Part shown: piece by piece, positions 34,162-44,457 of the stretch | Layout of the letters: each line of letters begins with the position of its first letter | How positions within the stretch are numbered: the stretch's first letter is position 1 | Assembly (NCBI RefSeq): GCF_019397265.1 | Contig: NZ_CP068985.1 | Span: 1,798,001-1,862,000, forward strand | Direction of reading: 5' to 3' | Source: Nonomuraea coxensis DSM 45129 | GTDB lineage: Bacteria; Actinomycetota; Actinomycetes; Streptosporangiales; Streptosporangiaceae | DNA length: 64,000 nt | Notes under the pieces: generated by a model | The model's input: the letters and a program-made list of their open reading frames with translations, nothing else | Database searches by the model: none | Told to the model about the DNA's origin: nothing | Program-made: the position numbers and the translations under genes

Positions 34162-35517
34162 TCAGGGCCAGAGGTGGCGTTTTGTGGAGACGAGGTGGCG
34201 GGTCAGGGTTCGGGGGTCCGGGGTGGGGGTGAGGGCTCGCGCGGGGTGAGGGTGTCCAGACGTGCGGGGGCGTAGGGGGGAGAGCCAGATCCAGAACGTG
34301 GTCAGGGCCATGCCCGCGGCGCACAGCAGGATCATCGGGCGCAGGCCGATGTGGTCGGCGACGATGCCGCCCGTAAGGCCGCCCAGTGCGAGGACGCCCT
34401 GGACGGCGAAGGTCATGGTGGCGTTCACGCGGCCGCGCAGTTCCTGAGGAGTCTCGCGGAGGGTGATGACGCCGAGGCAGGTGGAGAAGGCGACCACGAC
34501 GCCGCCCGTCATGAGGCCCACGACGGTCATGGCGGTGATGTTCCACCAGAGGGGGCCGTTCAGGAGGCCGGCAGTCAGGACCTCGACGGGGAAGAAGAGG
34601 ACGGTCGCGAGCAGGATGCGGTTCTCGCCGTAGCGTTTCGTCAGGCGGGTCGTGAGCCAGGCGCCCGCCAGGCCGCCCGCGCCGCTCATCGCGATGAGCA
34701 CGCCGATCAGGCTCTTGGGGATGCTCAGGGTGTTGACCATGTAGAGGATGTAGACGGCCACGTACGCCATCGCGAAGAAGTTGATCGTCACGCCGGCGCC
34801 GAGGAGGGCGCGCAGGGTGGGGTGGGTGAGGACGGTGCGAAGGCCCTCGGTGACGTCGCGCCACATGCCTCGGGAGGGGGCGGGCTCGTTCCGTTCCTGA
34901 GTGCGGATGGAGCGGAGGAGCAGGGCGGAGGCCAGGAACGACATCGCCTCCGCGAGGACGGCCAGCGGCGCCGTGAAGAACTGGACGAGGAGACCGGCGA
35001 GGCTCGGGCCGCCGACAGAGGCCACCGAGTGGCACGCCTGGAGACCGGCCATCGCCTCGACGCGCTGAGCCGGCGGGACGGTTCCGGCGACGTACGAGAA
35101 GTTCGCTGACTTGAACAGCACCGCCGACGTGCCGATGACCAGGGCCACCACGAGGAGCCACGGGACGCTCAGCAGGCCGAGGAGCCAGGCCAGAGGGACG
35201 GACGCGGCGGCGGCGCAGGCCACGAGCTCACAAGCGATCATCAGCGGACGGTGGCGGACGAGGCGGTCGACGATGGCGCCCGCCTGCAGCCCGAACAGGA
35301 GCGCCGGGAGGGGACCGGCGGCGGTCAGCAGACCCATCTCGGTCGGGCTGGCGGTGAGCAGCGTGACGGCCGTCAGGGGGATGGCCAGCTTGGAGACCTC
35401 CGAGCCCGTGATCGAGGTCGTGCGCGAGGTCCAGAGGAGACGGTAGTCGCGCTGCCTGCGCAGGGGCGGAGGCGCCGGCAGGGAGGAGGCGGACGAGGCC
35501 TGAAGGGTTCGCTTCAC
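34162..35517 (-). CDS. MFS transporter, drug-efflux type
   Basis: Major facilitator transporter of about 451 residues with roughly 12 hydrophobic segments. It begins RQRDYRLLWTSRTTSITGSEVSKLAIPLTAV, typical of the MFS_3/enterobactin-exporter-like group of proton-driven exporters, and keeps the motif-A-like GAIVDRLVRHRPLM loop. The GTG at 35517 reads MKRTLQ, and the shared operator region starts 7 bp away. It diverges from an ArsR-type regulator, which probably represses it until its substrate appears. The exported compound is unknown. Confidence 0.88.
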   Translation of the reverse strand: MKRTLQASSASSLPAPPPLRRQRDYRLLWTSRTTSITGSEVSKLAIPLTAVTLLTASPTEMGLLTAAGPLPALLFGLQAGAIVDRLVRHRPLMIACELVACAAAASVPLAWLLGLLSVPWLLVVALVIGTSAVLFKSANFSYVAGTVPPAQRVEAMAGLQACHSVASVGGPSLAGLLVQFFTAPLAVLAEAMSFLASALLLRSIRTQERNEPAPSRGMWRDVTEGLRTVLTHPTLRALLGAGVTINFFAMAYVAVYILYMVNTLSIPKSLIGVLIAMSGAGGLAGAWLTTRLTKRYGENRILLATVLFFPVEVLTAGLLNGPLWWNITAMTVVGLMTGGVVVAFSTCLGVITLRETPQELRGRVNATMTFAVQGVLALGGLTGGIVADHIGLRPMILLCAAGMALTTFWIWLSPLRPRTSGHPHPARALTPTPDPRTLTRHLVSTKRHLWP

Positions 35518-35524
35518 AGTTATG

Positions 35525-35580
35525 AAGGTATCCCTTCAGACTTCTGAAAGCAACGTTTCACAACTCTGAAGGGATACCTT
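35525..35580. promoter_or_regulatory. Divergent operator with perfect 16-bp inverted repeat
   Basis: AAGGTATCCCTTCAGA (35525-35540) and its exact complement TCTGAAGGGATACCTT (35565-35580) lie between the MFS and ArsR-type genes. The left arm also forms a tighter palindrome, TTCAGA-CT-TCTGAA (35535-35548). Both starts are within 8 bp of the repeat, so bound repressor would block both promoters. Confidence 0.8.
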
Positions 35581-35586
35581 GGGCGC

Positions 35587-36267
35587 ATGACTGCGGACTT
35601 CGACGGGCTCAGCGACCCCAAAGCGATGAGGGCACTGGCCCATCCCGCGCGGCTGCAGATCCTCAACCGGCTCGGAGTGGAGGAGAGCGCGACCGCCACA
35701 GAGGTGGCGGAGATCGCGGGCATCACGCCCAGCGCCGCGAGTTATCACCTGCGGATGCTGGCCAAGTACGGGTTCGTGGAGGACGCGCCGCCCAGGGGCG
35801 ACGGGCGGGAACGGCTGTGGCGGGCCGTCGGCAAGCCGCTGAGCGTGGGGCTGCTGCCCGAGGACCAGCCGGAGGTGCGGGACGCCAAGGTGGCGCTGAT
35901 GGCGGCGTTCCGGCGGGAGGCGAACCGGGAGGCCGACCGGGCGCTGGCCGAGGTCGAGAGGGAGTCGGAGGAGTGGCGGGACGCGACGGTGTTCAACCGG
36001 ACACGGGTGAAGGCCACCGCCCATGAGCTGATACGGCTCCACGAGGCGATCCAGGAGCTGGTCGAGCCTTATGCCATACGGAACCGGGAGAAGACCGGCG
36101 TGCCGGACGGGGCCAGGGTCGCTGAGGTGCAGGTCAACCTGTTCCCTGTGGTTACGAGGCCGGTTCCTGGGCTGCCGACCGAGGACCACGGGCTTGCGCA
36201 GCACGGGGCCGGGGCGGCGGAGGCGGAACAGGTGACGGGGGGCGAGCGCTCGCCGTCTCGGGAGTAA
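35587..36267 (+). CDS. ArsR-family HTH transcriptional regulator
   Basis: Regulator of 226 residues. The winged helix is at the N-terminus: MRALAHPARLQILNRLG, then TEVAEIAGITPSAASYHLRMLAKYGFVE as recognition helix region. Residues 90-160 are helical and rich in Glu/Arg (EANREADRALAEVERESEEW). The C-terminus is low complexity. It diverges from the MFS gene and probably binds the 35525-35580 repeat to control both. No cysteine metal site was seen, so it is unlikely to be a metal sensor of the classic ArsR kind; a drug- or metabolite-responsive repressor is more likely. Confidence 0.88.
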   Translation: MTADFDGLSDPKAMRALAHPARLQILNRLGVEESATATEVAEIAGITPSAASYHLRMLAKYGFVEDAPPRGDGRERLWRAVGKPLSVGLLPEDQPEVRDAKVALMAAFRREANREADRALAEVERESEEWRDATVFNRTRVKATAHELIRLHEAIQELVEPYAIRNREKTGVPDGARVAEVQVNLFPVVTRPVPGLPTEDHGLAQHGAGAAEAEQVTGGERSPSRE

Positions 36268-36453
36268 GGCGAGTCCGTGAGGAGGCCCGGAGAGGCCGGG
36301 CTAGGAGAGGCCGGACGGGCAGGGGTCGGACGAGGGAGGCCGGGCTGGGAGGGTCGGGCTGGGTGAGCCTGGGCTGGGGGAGGGCGGGTCGGGAGCTTGG
36401 GGTGGGAGTGGTGGCAGGCGTTTGACCTCCGGCGGTCAGGCCGGGGCGGTGTG

Positions 36454-36588
36454 CAAGGTAGACTTTTCGGTGGCCTGTAGCCACAGGCCGACTTCGCATG
36501 CCCCATTGCGGACCGCCCCATCGGTCCGGGCCCAGTGCCCGGCTGGAGCGGGTTCGGGGCATCAGGGCGGCAGACAACGCGCTGCCGC
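36454..36588 (+). promoter_or_regulatory. Structured rpsB leader RNA with candidate -10
   Basis: TAGACT just upstream (near 36459) could be a -10; no clear -35 was found. Four hairpins follow: GGCCTGT/ACAGGCC (36472-36489), GGACCG/CGGTCC (36510-36527), CCGGGC/GCCCGG (36526-36542) and GCGGCAG/CTGCCGC (36567-36588). The second and third share two bases, so they compete at the junction. A ribosomal-protein leader is inferred. Confidence 0.5.
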
Positions 36589-36644
36589 GGCACAACCGAG
36601 AACCGCGCCCATCCGCAGGGCGCCCAGACCTGGAGGACCAGCAG

Positions 36645-37592
36645 ATGGCCCCCGTCGTCACCATGCGACAGCTGCTCGAGAGCGGCGTTCACTTCGGTCA
36701 CCAGACCCGGCGCTGGAACCCGAAGATGAAGCGCTTCATCTTCACCGAGCGCAACGGCATCTACATCATCGACCTGCAGAAGTCGCTGTCCTACATCGAC
36801 CGCGCCTACGACTTCGTCAAGGAGACGGTCGCCCACGGCGGCACGATCCTGTTCATCGGCACGAAGAAGCAGGCTCAGGAGGCCATCTCCGAGCAGGCCG
36901 CCCGCGTCGGCATGCCGTATGTCAACCAGCGCTGGCTGGGCGGCATGCTCACCAACTTCTCCACCGTGCACAAGCGGCTTCAGCGTCTGAAGGAGCTCGA
37001 GGAGCTCGACTTCGACAACGTCGCCGCCTCGGGGCTCACCAAGAAGGAGCTCCTCATGCGCCGTCGCGAGAAGGACAAGCTCGAGCGGACGCTCGGCGGC
37101 ATCCGTGACATGGGCCGCGTGCCCAGTGCGGTGTGGGTCGTCGACACCAAGAAGGAGCACATCGCGATCAGCGAGGCCAAGAAGCTCGGCATCCCTGTCG
37201 TCGCGATCCTCGACACCAACTGCGACCCCGACGAGGTCGACTACCCGATCCCGGGCAACGACGACGCCATCCGCGCCGTCGGCCTGCTGACCAGGGTCGT
37301 CGCCGACGGTGTCGCCGCCGGTCTCATGGCCCGCTCCGGCGCCGCTCGCGGCGACGAGAAGCCCGCTGCCGCCGAGCCGCTGGCCGAGTGGGAGCGTGAG
37401 CTCATCGAGCAGGGCACCGGCGCCGCCGAGGCTCCGGCTGCGGAAGCTCCGGCCGCTGAGGCTGCGGCTGCCGAGGCGCCCGCCGCTGAGGCTGCGGCTG
37501 CGGCTGCCGAGGCTCCGGCTGCTGAGGCCGGTGCCGAGGAGAGCGCTCCGGCCGCTCCGGCTGCCGAGGGCGACGCCGAGCAGCAGGCCTGA
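36645..37592 (+). CDS. rpsB: 30S ribosomal protein uS2
   Basis: Ribosomal protein S2 of 315 residues. The core is complete ([72 protein letters not shown]). The last 60 residues are an Ala/Glu/Pro repeat tail ([20 protein letters not shown]), longer than in most bacteria but often seen in actinobacteria. The ATG at 36645 follows GGAGG at 8 bases. tsf follows after 608 bp. Confidence 0.97.
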   Translation: MAPVVTMRQLLESGVHFGHQTRRWNPKMKRFIFTERNGIYIIDLQKSLSYIDRAYDFVKETVAHGGTILFIGTKKQAQEAISEQAARVGMPYVNQRWLGGMLTNFSTVHKRLQRLKELEELDFDNVAASGLTKKELLMRRREKDKLERTLGGIRDMGRVPSAVWVVDTKKEHIAISEAKKLGIPVVAILDTNCDPDEVDYPIPGNDDAIRAVGLLTRVVADGVAAGLMARSGAARGDEKPAAAEPLAEWERELIEQGTGAAEAPAAEAPAAEAAAAEAPAAEAAAAAAEAPAAEAGAEESAPAAPAAEGDAEQQA

Positions 37593-38200
37593 TCCGCACG
37601 TAACGCACGGGCGCAGGCGCGGGCTTGGCCGGGTTGTAGAGAGGGTGACGGTCGTCGCCGCCGCTTCGGGGGTGAGCGCGGCCGTCGCCGCCCGCTCGGG
37701 CAAAGGCTGCGGGCCGGGGCTCGGGTCAGTGGCTGGGGCCTGGGTCAGCGGCTCAGGGTTTGAGCTGGGGCTCGGGGTCCGGGTTCGGGCCGGCGTACGG
37801 GCTCGATGGCTTGGGCCGGACGGGAAGTCCGGGTGGGGGTTCCGGACGCGGGCCAGGGTGGTACGGAGCGGCGAGGCTGGGCAGTATGGCAGCGAAGCCG
37901 CCGCGAGCAGCCCAGGCCCGGTGCCGAACGACCCGGCGCCCACCGGCCCTGAGACCTGAGGCCCGAGGCCCGGACCGGCGAACCGCAGGGCACGCCGGGC
38001 CGGGACACCAGGCCAGGACATCGGGCCGGTACGCAGGGCCGGTGTTCCGGGCAGGGACGCCGGAGCAGTACGAAGGCTCATGTACGGCCAGACCCGTACG
38101 GCACGCGCCTGCCGTACCGACGACAAAGGGCGGACGGACCGATCCGGGCCGTCCATCCGACCACGATGACGACGACGAAATCCCACGAGGAAAAAGAGCA
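37593..38200. other. Long rpsB-tsf spacer without a supported gene
   Basis: 608 bp, very G-rich on the plus strand in its first half, with imperfect repeats such as (C/T)GGGTCAG(T/C)GGCT near 37720-37760. No protein or RNA family was recognised. The usual rpsB-tsf gap is short, so this looks like inserted or expanded sequence. GAGGAA before tsf is its ribosome site. Confidence 0.55.
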
Positions 38201-39899
<1,699 letters not shown>

Positions 39900-39945
39900 C
39901 GGAGCGAGCCCGACACCGCCAGCCAGAAGACGACAGGGAGCCGCT

Positions 39946-40503
39946 GTGATCGACGAAACCCTCCTCGAAGCCGAGGAAAAGATGGACAAGGCCGTCTCGG
40001 TCGCGAAGGAGGACTTCGCGACCATCCGCACGGGCCGGGTCACGCCTGCGATGTTCAACAAGATCAGCGCCGAGTACTACGGCACGCCGACGCCGATCCA
40101 GCAGCTGGCGTCGTTCCACGTGCCCGAGGCGCGCATGGTACTCATCCAGCCCTTTGACAAGAGCTCGATGGGCGCGATCGAGAAGGCCATCCGCGACTCC
40201 GACCTCGGGGTCAACCCCACCGACGACGGCCAGGTCATCCGCGTGACGTTCCCCGAGCTGTCGGAGGAGCGCCGCAAGGAGTACATCAAGGTCGCCAGGA
40301 ACAAGGGCGAGCACGCGAAGGTCTCCATCCGCAACATCCGCCGCTCCGCCAAGGACGTCCTCGACAAGCTGGTCAAGGACGGCGAGGCGGGCGAGGACGA
40401 GGTCCGGCGCGCCGAGAAGGAGCTGGACGACATGACGCAGAAGCACGTCGCCAAGATCGACGAGCTGCTCAAGCACAAGGAAGCCGAGCTGCTCGAAGTC
40501 TGA
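39946..40503 (+). CDS. frr: Ribosome recycling factor
   Basis: RRF of 185 residues; with EF-G it splits the post-termination ribosome. Typical signatures are [16 protein letters not shown], the [17 protein letters not shown] hinge region and [17 protein letters not shown] near the C-terminus. The start is GTG, with GGGAG upstream. Complete and in the standard pyrH-frr-cdsA order. Confidence 0.97.
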   Translation: MIDETLLEAEEKMDKAVSVAKEDFATIRTGRVTPAMFNKISAEYYGTPTPIQQLASFHVPEARMVLIQPFDKSSMGAIEKAIRDSDLGVNPTDDGQVIRVTFPELSEERRKEYIKVARNKGEHAKVSIRNIRRSAKDVLDKLVKDGEAGEDEVRRAEKELDDMTQKHVAKIDELLKHKEAELLEV

Positions 40504-40532
40504 GCGGCGCGCCCCGGCACGGATCGCCCCCC

Positions 40533-40615
40533 GGCGGCCCGTACGGCGGGCCGCCTCCGGGTGGTCCGCCGGTCATCGGGTCTTGCCCTACGGCCCTCGC
40601 CCCCCGGCGAGGGCC
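40533..40615 (+). terminator. Two strong hairpins between frr and cdsA
   Basis: GGCGGCCCG/CGGGCCGCC (40533-40555) has a 9-bp stem and 5-base loop. GGCCCTCGCC/GGCGAGGGCC (40592-40615) has a 10-bp stem and CCCC loop and ends 10 bases before the cdsA ribosome site. No U-tracts follow. They may terminate frr transcription or attenuate cdsA. Confidence 0.5.
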
Positions 40616-40636
40616 GTGGCCCAATGGAGAGTTGCA

Positions 40637-41476
40637 GTGGAAGAACGTACGGCCGGCACCAGCCCGAGCGGCGGCAGCCGTACCGGGAGGAATCTGCCTG
40701 CCGCGATCGCCGTGGGCGTGGTCCTGGGGGCGCTCGTCCTCGGGACGATCTACACCATCAAGGAGCTGTTCCTCCTGGTGGTCGCCGGCGCGGTCGGCGT
40801 CGGCGTGCTGGAGCTGGTCAAGGCCTTCGCGCTCCGCGAGATCAGGGTCCCGGCCGTGCCGGTGCTGGCGGGGCTCGTGGCGATGCAGGCGGGCGCCTAC
40901 TGGGGCGGGCCGGTGTGGCTGCTGGCGGGCTTCGCGGTGTTCGCGTTCGTGCTGCTCACCTGGCGGATGTTCAGCGACGGCACCGACGGCTACGTACGTG
41001 ACGCGACGGCGTCGGTTTTCACGCTCTTCTACCCCGCGATGCTGGCCGCGTTCGTCCCGCTGCTGCTGCGGGAGGAGGACGGCGCCCACCGGGTGCTGAT
41101 CTTCATCGCGGTGACCGTGGCCAGCGACATCGGCGGCTACGTCGCGGGCGTGCTGTTCGGCCGGCACAAGATGACGGTCATCAGCCCGAAGAAGACCTGG
41201 GAGGGCTTCGCCGGGTCGCTCGTGGCGTGTACGGCGGTCGGGGCGTGGCTGGTGACGTGGCTGCTCGGCGGGGCGCTCTGGCAGGGCGCGCTGATCGGGG
41301 CCCTGGGGGCGCTGCTGGCGACGATGGGCGACCTGATCGAGTCGATGATCAAGCGGGATCTCGGCATCAAGGACCTCGGCACGATCCTGCCGGGGCACGG
41401 CGGGCTGATGGACCGGCTGGACTCCCTGGTCACCACGCTGGTGCCGGTCTGGCTGCTGCTGACGCTGTTCTTCTGA
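40637..41476 (+). CDS. cdsA: Phosphatidate cytidylyltransferase
   Basis: CDP-diacylglycerol synthase of 279 residues in the membrane; it makes the precursor of phosphatidylinositol, phosphatidylglycerol and cardiolipin. About eight hydrophobic segments are seen. The family signature lies near the C-terminus (LATMGDLIESMIKRDLGIKDLGTILPGHGGLMDRLDSL), with VASDIGGYVAGVLFGRHK and SPKKTWEGF in the preceding loop. The GTG at 40637 follows GGAGAG at 5 bases; an upstream start would add low-complexity residues. An 11-bp tandem repeat begins in its last codons. Confidence 0.95.
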   Translation: MEERTAGTSPSGGSRTGRNLPAAIAVGVVLGALVLGTIYTIKELFLLVVAGAVGVGVLELVKAFALREIRVPAVPVLAGLVAMQAGAYWGGPVWLLAGFAVFAFVLLTWRMFSDGTDGYVRDATASVFTLFYPAMLAAFVPLLLREEDGAHRVLIFIAVTVASDIGGYVAGVLFGRHKMTVISPKKTWEGFAGSLVACTAVGAWLVTWLLGGALWQGALIGALGALLATMGDLIESMIKRDLGIKDLGTILPGHGGLMDRLDSLVTTLVPVWLLLTLFF

Positions 41477-41513
41477 GCGCCTTCTTAGCGTCTTCTGAGC
41501 GTCTTCTTAGCGG
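41470..41513 (+). repeat. Four tandem 11-bp units at the end of cdsA
   Basis: Four units of CTTCT(G/T)AGCG(C/T/G) run from the last codons of cdsA into the spacer. The first unit supplies the cdsA stop codon; the G/T variation alternates between units, hinting at duplication of a 22-bp dimer. Confidence 0.85.
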
Positions 41514-41528
41514 GGCCTCCCGTGGCCG

Positions 41529-42548
41529 TCAGTGGTGGGTGTCGAGGGCTTCGGCGGTGACGGGCGTCAGCCAGAGCCACCGGACCGCCTCACCCCCGAA
41601 CGCGAATCCCGACATGTCAGGCATGTGGGGGGCGTCGGCCAGCATCAGCACCCCCGAGTACTGCGGCCCCAGCGGGAACGTCTCCGGCTCGTGATACCAC
41701 CGGGCCGTGTGCGCGTGCCCCAGCCAGGTGACCGAGTGCCACGGATACTGCGCCAGCCACACCAGCAGCAGCGCCGCGTCCCTCGGGTCGTCGCGGGTGG
41801 CCACGGCCAGCTCGATCCTGGCGTACGCGCCGGGCTTGTCGATCCACTGCTCGACCGTCGGCATGCGCTGGCAGCTCATCCCGACCGTGGACAGCACGGT
41901 GTAGTCGCGCTTGCCCTGGGGCGGCCGTTCGGTGATGCCGACCGTGGGCAGCCGCTCGCCGCTCGCGTCCCAGTAGCGTCCGGCGGGGCCGAGCACCCGG
42001 TCCAGGTGCCCCATCACGAACTGCTGGAACGACGGCCACGACCCCTCGCCGTGCCGCCAGCGCCAGTAGGAGCGGGCGTTGGCGATCCGGGGTTCGAGCC
42101 CCTCCAGCGCCTCCGACAGCGCCCACGCGAACGGCGACTCGCCCACCGCGTCCCGCGCGTAGCCGGGCATGCCGCGGCTCATGTCGGCCCAGCCGGGGAT
42201 GACCGCGAGCAGGTCGTCGTCCTCGTACAGCGCGACGCCGTCGCCCTCCTCGAACCACAGCGCGCTGAGCTGCCCCAGCGGGCGGCGGCCCTCCGGGCGC
42301 AGCGTGTTGGGGCGGGGCATGAGCGGCGGCAGGCCCGAGTTGATCCGCGCGAGGTCCACGACCGCCGGGGCGGGCCGGTGGTTGGCCAGCCAGACGGCGC
42401 CGTGGACGGTGCCGTCTGGCGAGCACAGGTAAGCTACCGAGGCGTCCTCGTCCCGTTCGACGACGAGCGTGCGGCTTCCGTACGGGTTGCCGACGGCGAG
42501 AACCACCTCGGCGCCACCCTCCCCGGACGCCGACCGAAAAATCGCCAT
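41529..42548 (-). CDS. Suppressor-of-fused-domain protein
   Basis: Cytoplasmic protein of about 339 residues. The C-terminal half ([46 protein letters not shown]) resembles the bacterial SUFU domain; bacterial SUFU proteins have no general function, and some are linked to toxin immunity or regulation. The N-terminal half is unassigned. The ATG at 42548 gives [12 protein letters not shown]; an upstream ATG in frame would overlap the rlmN promoter region. It is divergent from rlmN and convergent with cdsA. Domain call is likely, function unknown. Confidence 0.7.
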   Translation of the reverse strand: MAIFRSASGEGGAEVVLAVGNPYGSRTLVVERDEDASVAYLCSPDGTVHGAVWLANHRPAPAVVDLARINSGLPPLMPRPNTLRPEGRRPLGQLSALWFEEGDGVALYEDDDLLAVIPGWADMSRGMPGYARDAVGESPFAWALSEALEGLEPRIANARSYWRWRHGEGSWPSFQQFVMGHLDRVLGPAGRYWDASGERLPTVGITERPPQGKRDYTVLSTVGMSCQRMPTVEQWIDKPGAYARIELAVATRDDPRDAALLLVWLAQYPWHSVTWLGHAHTARWYHEPETFPLGPQYSGVLMLADAPHMPDMSGFAFGGEAVRWLWLTPVTAEALDTHH

Positions 42549-42666
42549 ACGTGTGCACTGTAGATCCGGTGGAGACCATGATGCGAGCCGTACGCTGACC
42601 AGGAATGCCACCTCCGCCCCCGACGTTGACTACCCTGGTCCTCATACCCGAAGCAAAGGCAGCATC

Positions 42667-43767
42667 GTGTCCCAGCCCCCAGGTCAGCTCACCTTCGTCG
42701 CGCCGCGACGGGCCAAGCCCGCCCGGCACCTGGCCGACCTGCCGATGCCCGAGCGGCGGGCCGCGGTGACCGAGCTGGGTGAGAAGGCCTTCCGCGCCGA
42801 CCAGCTCTCGCGTCACTACTTCGAGCGGCTCACGGCGGACGTCTCCGCGATGACCGACCTGCCCGCCGCCGCCCGCGAGAAGCTGTCCGCGCTGCTGCCG
42901 ACCCTGCTCACCCCGGTGCGCGAGCTGGCCACCGACGGCGGCACCACCCGCAAGACGCTGTGGCGGCTGTTCGACGGGGCGCTGGTCGAGTCGGTGCTCA
43001 TGCGCTATCCCGACCGGGTCACGATGTGCGTGTCGTCGCAGGCCGGCTGCGGCATGAACTGCCCGTTCTGCGCCACCGGGCAGGCGGGCCTGACCCGCAA
43101 CATGTCCACGGCCGAGATCGTCGAGCAGGTCGTGGCGGGCGCGCGGGCGCTGGCGGCGGGCGAGGTGCCGGGAGGTCCCGGTAGGGTCAGCAACGTCGTG
43201 TTCATGGGCATGGGCGAGCCGCTGGCCAACTACAAGCAGGTGATCGGCGCGGTCCGGCGGCTGGTCGAGCCGGCTCCGCACGGGCTCGGCATCTCGGCGC
43301 GGGGCGTGACGGTCTCCACCGTCGGCCTGGTGCCGGCCATCGGCAAGCTCGCCGACGAAGGGCTGCCGGTCACGCTGGCGCTGTCGCTGCACGCGCCCGA
43401 CGACGAGCTGCGTGACACGCTGGTGCCGATCAACACCCGGTGGAAGGTGGCCGAGGTGCTGGACGCGGCATGGGCGTACGCGGCGCGGACCAAGCGGCGC
43501 GTGTCCATCGAGTACGCGCTGATCAAGGACATCAACGACCAGGAATGGCGGGCCGACCTGCTCGGCAAGCTGGTCAAGAACAAACTGGTGCACGTCAACC
43601 TGATCCCGCTCAACCCGACGCCGGGCTCCAAATGGACCGCGTCACGGCCGGAGGACGAGCGGGCGTTCGTGCGGCGGCTGCAGTTCCACGGCGTGCCGGT
43701 GACCGTGCGTGACACGCGCGGGCGGGAGATCGACGGCGCCTGCGGGCAGCTCGCCGCGGCCGAATAG
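42667..43767 (+). CDS. rlmN: Dual-specificity 23S rRNA/tRNA adenine-C2 methyltransferase RlmN
   Basis: Radical SAM enzyme of 366 residues that methylates A2503 of 23S rRNA and A37 of some tRNAs. The cluster motif CGMNCPFC (CxxxCxxC) follows [30 protein letters not shown] and [13 protein letters not shown] are characteristic. A catalytic Cys is found in the C-terminal DGACGQL. The GTG at 42667 follows AAGG at 9 bases; upstream in-frame sequence crosses the divergent promoter and is not conserved. Confidence 0.96.
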   Translation: MSQPPGQLTFVAPRRAKPARHLADLPMPERRAAVTELGEKAFRADQLSRHYFERLTADVSAMTDLPAAAREKLSALLPTLLTPVRELATDGGTTRKTLWRLFDGALVESVLMRYPDRVTMCVSSQAGCGMNCPFCATGQAGLTRNMSTAEIVEQVVAGARALAAGEVPGGPGRVSNVVFMGMGEPLANYKQVIGAVRRLVEPAPHGLGISARGVTVSTVGLVPAIGKLADEGLPVTLALSLHAPDDELRDTLVPINTRWKVAEVLDAAWAYAARTKRRVSIEYALIKDINDQEWRADLLGKLVKNKLVHVNLIPLNPTPGSKWTASRPEDERAFVRRLQFHGVPVTVRDTRGREIDGACGQLAAAE

Positions 43768-43779
43768 CCTCACACCCCG

Positions 43780-44457
43780 TCAGCGCCTCAGGCGGCGCCA
43801 GGCGTACCACGTCAGGGCGAGCAGGCACCACGCGAGCGAGACGGCGGCCAGCTCGGGGAAGCGGGCGACCAGGTCGCCGTCGTTGGCCGCGCGCATCCAC
43901 ACCACCAGCGGCACCGTCAGCCAGTACGCCGGCGAGGCGCTGACCAGCAACATCAGCAGGAACCCGAAGACCAGCCCCATGATCGACAGGGCGGGCGAGC
44001 GGACGACGGCCCGGCTGGTGAGCGCGCCCAGCGCGGTGCCGGTCAGCGCCGCGAGGCCGTGCATCGCCACGCCGGCGGCGAGCACGCCGGAAGAGGGCCG
44101 CGCGCTCGTGCCGAGCAGCAGCGCCGCGGCCAGGCCGGTGGCGGCGAGCGCGACGCAGGTCGCCAGCGCCGCGGCGAGGCCCGCCACCAGCTCCCTGCCC
44201 CGGCCGCCCACCGTCACCGCCGACAGCTCGCGCTGCCGGTCCGGCTCGGTGTCCAGCAGGCTCCTGGCGGACCAGGCCAGCACGGGGACGATCAGGACGG
44301 CGGCGCCGGCCAGCACGCCCGCCTCCTCGCCGCGCGGCGCCCGGCTGCTGTGCAGGACCGCCAGCAGGGCGAGGACCAGCAGCAGGCTCTGGTAGACGCG
44401 GTGCGAGCGGACGTAGGCGGACAGCCGGAACACCGCCAGCGCGGCCGTCGCGGTCAT
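43780..44457 (-). CDS. ABC exporter membrane protein (ABC-2-like)
   Basis: Integral membrane protein of 225 residues with about six hydrophobic segments. It has no sequence signature of a named family beyond an ABC-2-type layout. It is the partner of the ATPase gene at 44454-45191, with which it overlaps by 4 bp (ATGA). Together they form a minimal two-gene exporter. The C-terminus is basic (WYAWRRLRR). The substrate cannot be told. Confidence 0.75.
   Translation of the reverse strand: MTATAALAVFRLSAYVRSHRVYQSLLLVLALLAVLHSSRAPRGEEAGVLAGAAVLIVPVLAWSARSLLDTEPDRQRELSAVTVGGRGRELVAGLAAALATCVALAATGLAAALLLGTSARPSSGVLAAGVAMHGLAALTGTALGALTSRAVVRSPALSIMGLVFGFLLMLLVSASPAYWLTVPLVVWMRAANDGDLVARFPELAAVSLAWCLLALTWYAWRRLRR

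Noticed and set aside
37309..37959. 216-residue frame overlapping the end of rpsB
   Set aside because: Its first half is rpsB read in another frame (Arg/Leu/Pro repeats from the Ala/Glu tail) and its second half is G-rich spacer.
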